Below, in pieces: positions 57,631-64,000 of a stretch of 64,000 nucleotides of DNA (position 1 is the stretch's first letter; each line of letters starts with the position of its first letter). This DNA comes from Adineta ricciae. Its lineage: Eukaryota; Rotifera; Eurotatoria; Adinetida; Adinetidae. The notes under the pieces were generated by a model, which had not been told where the DNA came from, ran no database searches, and saw only the letters and a list, made by a program, of their open reading frames with translations. Location of the stretch: positions 37,657 through 101,656 of the forward strand of contig CAJNOJ010000320.1 in NCBI GenBank assembly GCA_905250025.1, read 5' to 3'. Position numbers and translations under genes: made by a program.

Positions 57631-60600
57631 ATGAATTTGAATTGTGCTCCGGACGTTGAAAGTTTATGTTTGACATTTGATAAACATGTTGATATATCAT
57701 CGAAGACCGAAGATTCAGAGTAAAGCAGACGATTGATGAAATTTTCTAGTCAACCGATAATTTTTAGTCTCGTTCGCAGGAATTTATCCACCCAACATCG
57801 ACCCCTAACTATCTCAACACTTGCCCATTATTTTGGCCTGCAATGCGATGAATATCTTCGTTTGACATTAAATCCGTCGTCCGAGTCGACGAAATCGGAA
57901 ACATTAACGAGTTTTTTGACAAAACAACGCGGAATCTCTTTCGAGGAAAAGCTCAAAGCTTACTATTCAGCATCGATTTTATCAAACGTAACAACTTCGC
58001 AGGACTTTTTATCTTATCTTCGTTCAGCTCTATTAAATCCCGTCAAAGACCTTCGAATTGGATATAATGTTAAATTTCCATGGACTTATGATCAGAGTCT
58101 GCAAAGTAATTACAAACCTGATTTTTTGCTAATGCGTCATTCATGGAAAGATGGTCATCGAATTGAAATTACCATCGCCGACGCAAAGTCGTCAGCGCGC
58201 ATGCGAGTTGAACATTGTGTTCAAGTTGCACTTTATGGAATTGATTTACGAGTATGGATCGAACGGAATCAACTCGATCAACGGGTGTATATCAATAGTT
58301 TCGGGGAAATTTGGTTACCAAATGAGAATTCCACAATACCGTATGAGAAGAAAACCTTTCCAATGATGAAACTACAAGACAAACTTCGATACTTTCTTCG
58401 ACATGATCTCCAAGAAGTCCTTTCAGGTAAATTTTTCCTCATAAAATCTTGCCTTTCTTTTGTTATTGGGAATTCTAGGATCCAAATGGATTATGTTACC
58501 ACGTTGTTCACTTTGTCCGTATGTATCTCGCTGTCGCCAACGTGCGCTTCATGACAAACCGGAATCGTTAAATAATTTATCATACTTAACTCGAACGGAC
58601 CATTCGTTGATTCATTCATTTTTCCGATCGACATCTGCTTCCTCCATCGACTTAAACCTCATTCTTGATGAATTGAATACCAATGAGATTTATTCGAGCG
58701 AAAAAGCAAGACTTCAGCAGATTCTGGCGATCGATCCGAAAGAGAAAAAAAGTGCACTGATCGAAGCACTTCAAACTCGTGAACCACAGCTAAAAAGTCG
58801 AACTTCATTCTTAATTCCAAAAATCAATCAAGATTTGATTCTACTTTTTCTCTTTCTAATACCCAATCCATCTCAATTACATTCGGTTGCTCTTTTCGCT
58901 TATAATATCTATGATATGTTCAATCAAACATGGTTTTCTTCTCAGCCAATCGTTCAAACGTATCCATCACCTTCGCAAGTAGTATGTCTCATTGCTGAAG
59001 CCTTTGATCAATTACGAAGAACATCGTCACGTCCATGCCAAATTGTTCTTTTTGACGAACAAGAAAGAACTGCATTATTCGAACAATTAACTCTTGCATC
59101 CGATTGCGATTTAATTGGTGACTGCCTTGTTCTATTGAGCTCATCCGAAAATGCAATTTTACTTGATTATCCACCCGATGTTATTCAACAAGATCGATTA
59201 TTTCGCTCACATCCACTATCCAACGTAAAGAAAGATGATATTGAACAGGAATTGAATGATCGTTACGGTTTAATCGTTGATAAAACTAAAACTACCAGCA
59301 AACTTGAATTAGCACAACAATTAAGACAATTAAATAATCAAGAACAAGAAGACGCAAGACGAAATCTCGTTGGTTTGCCATGTCTTATTTCATTACATAC
59401 AGGTAAATAAAAGTTGAATTGAAAAAGTGTTATTACTTGAATTTTCTCATAGCCATTCGCCAATCTTTCGTCGTTCCCACGCCTGGATATTTCGATCTCG
59501 AAGATTTGAAATCTTCTTTTCAAATCTCTTTACCGTCATCGAAACCAACGGCAATCTTCGAAGCGATAACCAACGAAAGTGCTGTTGATGATCTTGTAAA
59601 ACAATATTTTGACGTTCTCACTAGGCTCTATTCAATCATTCAAACTCGTCTGTCCGAGTCCAATCGTTTACAATTAGAAGCAATTCCACTACCAATCATA
59701 AACTCAATCCGAAGTTCGCATTCGCATATTCGTCGTCTAATATTCCTTCGTCAATATGAAATGTTATATTCGCTTCGTTCAATTCAACAAGCCCGTTTTG
59801 ATATGAATGAACCGCCGATTCTCATTCGTATCCTTAAGAAAATCCCAGTTGACAGATATAATAATTCATGGGAGTGTCAAATCGAACGTGGTCAAGAAAT
59901 TATTTCGAAGAATTTTCTGGAAGATGTCACGAATAATAGTGAATTTCGAACATATTCATACTTAATCTCAAAAGATAACTATTCAATACAAACATTTCCC
60001 GACGCTGTTTATATGGACTCAGCTATCGAAGGTCTTCGTTCTCGTACAAAATTGAATCAATACGGTTTAGCTCACGTTGAACTAAATGGAGAAAACGGAA
60101 CGATACTTCTTCGAATGAAGCTCGGTGGTCTTTCGTTGGGAATCAACCAAGAATATTATTTAAGTGAGCGATATGTCGATTTTACTACTAAAAAAGCAAT
60201 TCAAGCATTGGAACAAGTAACACCGTTGACTATTCAGATTTTTGATGATCCAAGACGATTAGAAAGGCCAGAAGCAATTCAAAAATCGAGTCGCGACTTT
60301 CAGCAAGAAATTACTAATATATTTTCGAAACGAGAACCCTCGATTAAACCAGATGGATTACATATGCTCAATAAAGCACAACAGGTCGCCTGCGAAAAAG
60401 TGAAAAATGAACGTGTCACCCTGATTTGGGGACCACCAGGTAACAGAGTATTAAAAAGCACAATTTGCAACACAGCAATTCTATTCGTTTAGGTACTGGT
60501 AAAACTTATTGGTCGAGTGTTACTGTATTTCAGATGTTGATGTTTTCGAAATCTCCGTTGCATATATTAATCACTGCGTGTACTCACACAGCAATTGATA

Positions 60601-61766
60601 ATCTTCTCAATTCGATCAAATATGTGAAACATCTCTTTTCTTCCTCATCGCAATTTCCTCGATGGTGCGAATTAGCGAAGGAATTACAAGTTATGAAAAT
60701 TGATTCGAAGAACTACCGTGATCTTTTGAATGTAAACAAAAAGAGTTCTTGGATTATTGGATCGACTGGTTGGACACTACAGAAACTTGATCGTTCGATT
60801 ATATTCGATATTATTTTCGTTGATGAAGCAACACAACTGTTAACAAGTGATGCTGTTTTAGCATTAAACCGTTTAGCTGATCACAGAGAATCACGATTGA
60901 TCGTAGCTGGTGATCCTTTACAATTATCTCCTGTGAAACGTTGTACTTATCCAACGTTGCCTCATCCGACTCCGGATTTGTTTTCGTCTCTCTTCCATTG
61001 TTTATTACGCGATGAAAACAATAGTCCAATTTGCTTGCAAACAGAAAAGCCTTTCGAGCAAATCTCACGTTGTCCATACTTATCGATTTTCGATGAAAAT
61101 CACCGCATGAATGAACAATTGTCAGATTTTACACGTCTTCTGTATGGTGAAAATTATCGTCAAGGCCGTTCGAAGCCATTGCTCTCAGTTTGTCCGATTG
61201 ATGAAACGCACGAATATCTTTTAGGATCACTTCTTGAGCCGTACAGTTCGCTTTATACCATTCTTGTCGATTCCTTTCCGTCATCTTCTTTGTCAACTCG
61301 TCTTGACGATATTTTTCTCGAATCGAACCTTGTTTGTTCGCTTGTCGAAGAACTTGTTTTACGTATATCACCCTCATCCATCTTTATCATCACTCCGCAT
61401 CGAATGCAACGTTCTGTTATTCGACAAAAACTTCCTCAACATCGATTTTCTACTGTTTCCATTACTTGTGATACGGTAGAACGAATGCAAGGCAAAGAAG
61501 CACAGTGTGTTATATTATGTATGCTCTATCGTCAAAGTGAAATACTCGAAAATGAATTAGATTTTCTGTATAATCGGCAACGTATTAACGTTAGTATAAC
61601 ACGTGCTCAACAACTATGTATTTTATTAACATCACAACTAATGTTCAATCAACCACCATTAGACTTATTTATCAATGAAAATACGAGAAATGCCTATACA
61701 CTTCTGAGTAATTATATAAATAAGTCCATAATACGATATTTGGACAACGAAGGAAATGTCAAATAA
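57631..61766 (+). CDS. Fe-S Cas4/Dna2-like nuclease fused to an SF1 helicase
   Basis: Five exons (57631-57719, 57750-58426, 58479-59402, 59453-60439, 60493-61766) give 1316 residues with phase-consistent joins. An alternative start is ATG 57736 if the 30-nt first intron is not real. The N-terminal third is a RecB/Cas4-type PD-(D/E)XK nuclease: Asp154 (YKPDF), D174-A-K176 (TIADAKSS) and the Q188..Y192 motif (QVALY). Cysteines at 62 and 265/268/274 (CSLCPYVSRC) match the Dna2/Cas4/AddB iron-sulphur layout. The C-terminal half is an SF1B helicase: GPPGTGKT, FVDEATQ, GDPLQLSP, FDENHRMN, ITPHRMQ, ERMQGKEAQCVI, RINVSITRAQ. It resembles bacterial TM0106-type nuclease-helicases more than eukaryotic DNA2. 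Expected role is ATP-driven resection or unwinding of DNA or RNA ends. Confidence 0.88.
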
Positions 61767-62090
61767 TTGTTCTTATTGTTTATGTAAAAAATATTCTTAC
61801 AAATTACATTATTAAATATTTCTTATCTATATTCTTGAAATAAAACTTCTAATCTTGGAATGTTTCTTTTGATTTGAAACTATTTTCTCGTTGAATGAGA
61901 CTAAATATTCGTATAAATATGATGCATATTAATTTATTTATTTCGAACCAAAAATAAGATGTACTGGTAAATAGACTTTCAAAATGACAATATTAATGAA
62001 AAATATTTTTCCGGTTTCCCAAAAATGTCTAGTACATCGTCTAGCTAAATAGTCTTTCTTCTTTCGTTGATAATAGTCAATTTTCATTCT
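61767..62090. other. Convergent 3' intergenic region
   Basis: AT-rich, with poly(A)-like attaaa/aataaa words (about 61810-61845) for the helicase gene. No gene is seen. Confidence 0.45.
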
Positions 62091-64000
62091 TCAGTTACCA
62101 TTTGAACATACATTACAATTACATGATTGAATACGGCGAATTTCCACAGTTCTTGGTTCAGTTACTGTTCGTGAGCCATCAATATAACAATCGAAAACGA
62201 TCGGTTGCAAATACGTTTCACCAACTGAGCAGCAGGTACATTGATCGTCATTAGATTCACATTGTCCACTGCAACGTTCTCGAGGAACATTTTCGCGTGA
62301 AACACATTGATCGTTATTGATTCGTAACGGTGCACTATCATATTGACGTACCGAACATTTGTCATGGCATACATTACAGCTACATGATTGAATACGTCGG
62401 ATTTGTATGGTCTTCTCTACTGTTTTTGTTGTTGAACCATCGACGAAACAATCAAAAAGAACTGACTGTACGTAGGTTGTTCCAACTCCGCAACATTTAC
62501 ATTGATCACTACTATCTGATTCACAATAGCCTCCACATCGCTCTCGTGGAAAGCTACTTCGGGACACACATTGACCGTTATTAACTTTGATCGGTGCATT
62601 ATCAAATTGTTGCATGGTACACTGAGTAGTATTCGTTATTGGTGTTGTCGATAGCACTCGGGTCGTTGTTTGAATGGTCGTTGTTGTTACCAGACATTGA
62701 TTATCAGACAATTTCAATCCATCGGCTGTGCAATACACAATGTAGCAACGATCTCGAGTGCGGATTATTATGCCTTGCTCAACAGTATCATTGATGTAAA
62801 CGATATTTCGTGCTTGAGTCGTGGCATTGACGTATGTATCGATATAGCCGATTTCCTCTGCAAGAATATATTTTCAGTCTTTTCTTTTAAAATCGTCTTC
62901 GAACTTACTGTCCTCAGTCGGCTCCTTTTTGAATACACGGGTATAGAATGCTTCGTCAAGCGTGCATGTGCAACGACGTTCTGTGCAAGATTGATGCTCC
63001 ACAAGTTGTTCTTTGCTGCAGCCCTTCGATACTGTTGTATTCCGCGAACGCGTCTTATACCCGATACCGCAAGTACGACTACAAGGTGTCCACTGCGACC
63101 AATCCGTCAGAACACATGGAATACCCGTTGTCGTTGTTTCTGTACCTAGAACAAACAAAACCATTCTGAAACGACACTTCCTTCGTCTTGCATACCGAAA
63201 GCAGAACAGGCATAAACCTCCACACGTATATTTTTCGCGTCACCATTTGGCGCAATACGTATCTTCGTAGCGTTCAACGTATCAGGCAGGACAATCTCAA
63301 TTCCATTCAAAACAGATCCCTAACAACAATCATGAAACTTCACATGTTAATCCTCTCTCAAGTCGTACATACATTATTAAATGCCGCCCACACTGGGAAG
63401 ACATCGGAAGATGTTTGATAATATAATCGCCACTCTTTCAAATTATCACCATTCAAACGAATACGTCCGATCTTAATACGCAACAAGAAGACAGCTACAC
63501 AAAATACACAAAAGCCCACCACATACCTCAACTGGATGACGAAAATCGATATTCAGCGACGAATATGCTGATGAAGGTGTCCAACCAGTTCCATTCGATC
63601 GAATCACATACCCAACAAACTTCGTTTCTCCTTTTGTAATTTCCGTTATAGAATCAGCACCAACCAAACCAAATTCTTCATCTAGGGTGTTTTCATTCTG
63701 ACAGCGGCCAACCAACACACCAATAGTTGTCGTTCCATTTACCACATGGTCTGTAGAACCAGAGCTGCCCATAGCTGTTGTGCTACCCTGACTACCAGCT
63801 GGTCCTGTTAATCCTTGACTACCGCCTGGTGCAGTTGATCCTTGACTACCCCCTGGTCCTGTGGTTCCTTCACTATCGATTGGTCCAGTTGATCCTTGAC
63901 TACCCGTTGGTCCTGTTGAGCCTTGACCGCCAGCTGGTCCTGTGGTTCCTTCACTACCGATTGGTCCAGTTGATCCTTGACTACCCGCGGGTCGTGTTGG
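62091..64000 (-). CDS. Secreted mosaic protein: collagen-like, discoidin, TSP1, two cystine-knot domains (5' end outside window)
   Basis: Reading leftward from the window edge, the first block is a Gly-X-X stretch (GSQGSTGPIGSEGTTGPAGG, about 63773-64000). An F5/8-type discoidin-like domain follows in several exons (FGLVGADSITEITKGETKFV; IGRIRLNGDN..EWRLYY; LPDTLNATKIRIAPNGD). Next is a thrombospondin type 1 repeat (DWSQWTPCSRTCGIGYKTRS, with WxxW and CSRTCG) and a short VWF-like stretch. Two tandem CTCK-like cystine-knot domains end the protein (NGQCVSRSSFPRERCGGYC; NDQCVSRENVPRERCSGQC), each closing with SC.CNVC. All Cys point to an extracellular matrix or mucus glycoprotein resembling SCO-spondin/mucin-type mosaics. 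The signal peptide must lie beyond 64000. The CTCK tails suggest disulphide-linked dimers. Confidence 0.8.
63773..64000 (-). repeat. Tandem Gly-X-X (collagen-like) coding repeat
   Basis: Repeated units of about 27 and 72 nt (ggtcctgttgatccttgac variants) encode GSQGSTGPIGSEGTTGP-type triplets. The array runs off the window's right edge, so its length is unknown. Confidence 0.8.

Noticed and set aside
62670-63149. 159-residue plus-strand ORF with many Cys
   Set aside because: It is antisense to the TSP1 region of the mosaic gene, whose WSQWTPCSRTCG motif is unambiguous on the minus strand.
1-64000. tRNA or rRNA genes
   Set aside because: I looked for the GGTTCGAATCC-type B-box and rRNA-like stretches and saw none outside coding sequence. 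A tRNA scan would settle it.
1-64000. Telomeric repeats, retroelement reverse transcriptase, or bacterial contamination
   Set aside because: No tandem telomere-like hexamers, no recognisable RT or integrase motifs, and spliceosomal introns occur throughout.

Overview
The window reads as animal nuclear DNA. It is AT-rich, and almost every gene is split by short GT-AG introns of about 30-60 nt. It carries clear metazoan proteins: myosin V, GINS3, NOM1, eIF4G, GCNA, MORN3, a nuclear receptor, a GPCR and a TSP1/discoidin/cystine-knot matrix protein. The best guess is a bdelloid rotifer (Adineta/Rotaria-like). Supporting signs are an anhydrobiosis-type secreted LEA protein, decaying F-box genes, a nuclear receptor with two DNA-binding domains, near-identical gene copies side by side, intronless genes with a microbial or fungal flavour, and compact gene strings with trans-splice-like acceptors. 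No taxon marker is present, so the identification is an inference.

Layout. 1-9.5 kb: secreted LEA gene (-), small secreted protein (+), 1096-residue HEPN/TPR/Sel1/MYND protein (-). 9.5-18.1 kb: two head-to-tail, almost identical partial copies of a class V myosin (-), separated by single N bases. 18.1-26.9 kb: a 135-bp scrap of NOM1, the C-terminal half of an eIF4G gene apparently interrupted by a GC-rich inverted-repeat element, then a tight string NOM1 > GINS3 > an unidentified gene (-). 27-31.5 kb: gene-poor, with a broken ORF and a nested inverted-repeat structure. 31.6-40 kb: decayed F-box gene (+), His/Gly-Pro-Tyr-rich protein (-), coiled-coil protein with a possible ART/PARP-fold tail (-), orphan rhodopsin-like GPCR (-). 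40.7-47.4 kb: cytochrome P450, GCNA with an intronless gene nested in one intron, MORN3 (all +). 47.7-55 kb: F-box remnant, PDZ-like gene pair, small protein, PhyH dioxygenase, 2DBD nuclear receptor. 56-64 kb: APH-type kinase (-), large Fe-S nuclease/SF1 helicase fusion (+), and a collagen/discoidin/TSP1/CTCK secreted mosaic running off the right edge (-).

Four isolated N bases (9656, 13857, 18138, 26949) fall at places where gene structure breaks or where a duplicated block begins or ends. Long-range order across them should be treated with caution.

The genes do not form one pathway. The strongest points of biological interest are the NOM1-GINS3-geneX string, which looks like a trans-spliced operon, the Cas4/Dna2-like nuclease-helicase fusion, the ER-retained-looking LEA protein, the GC-rich element inside eIF4G, and the nested repeats at 30.2-31.4 kb. 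All exon limits were read by eye from splice consensus and reading frame; no search or alignment tool was used.
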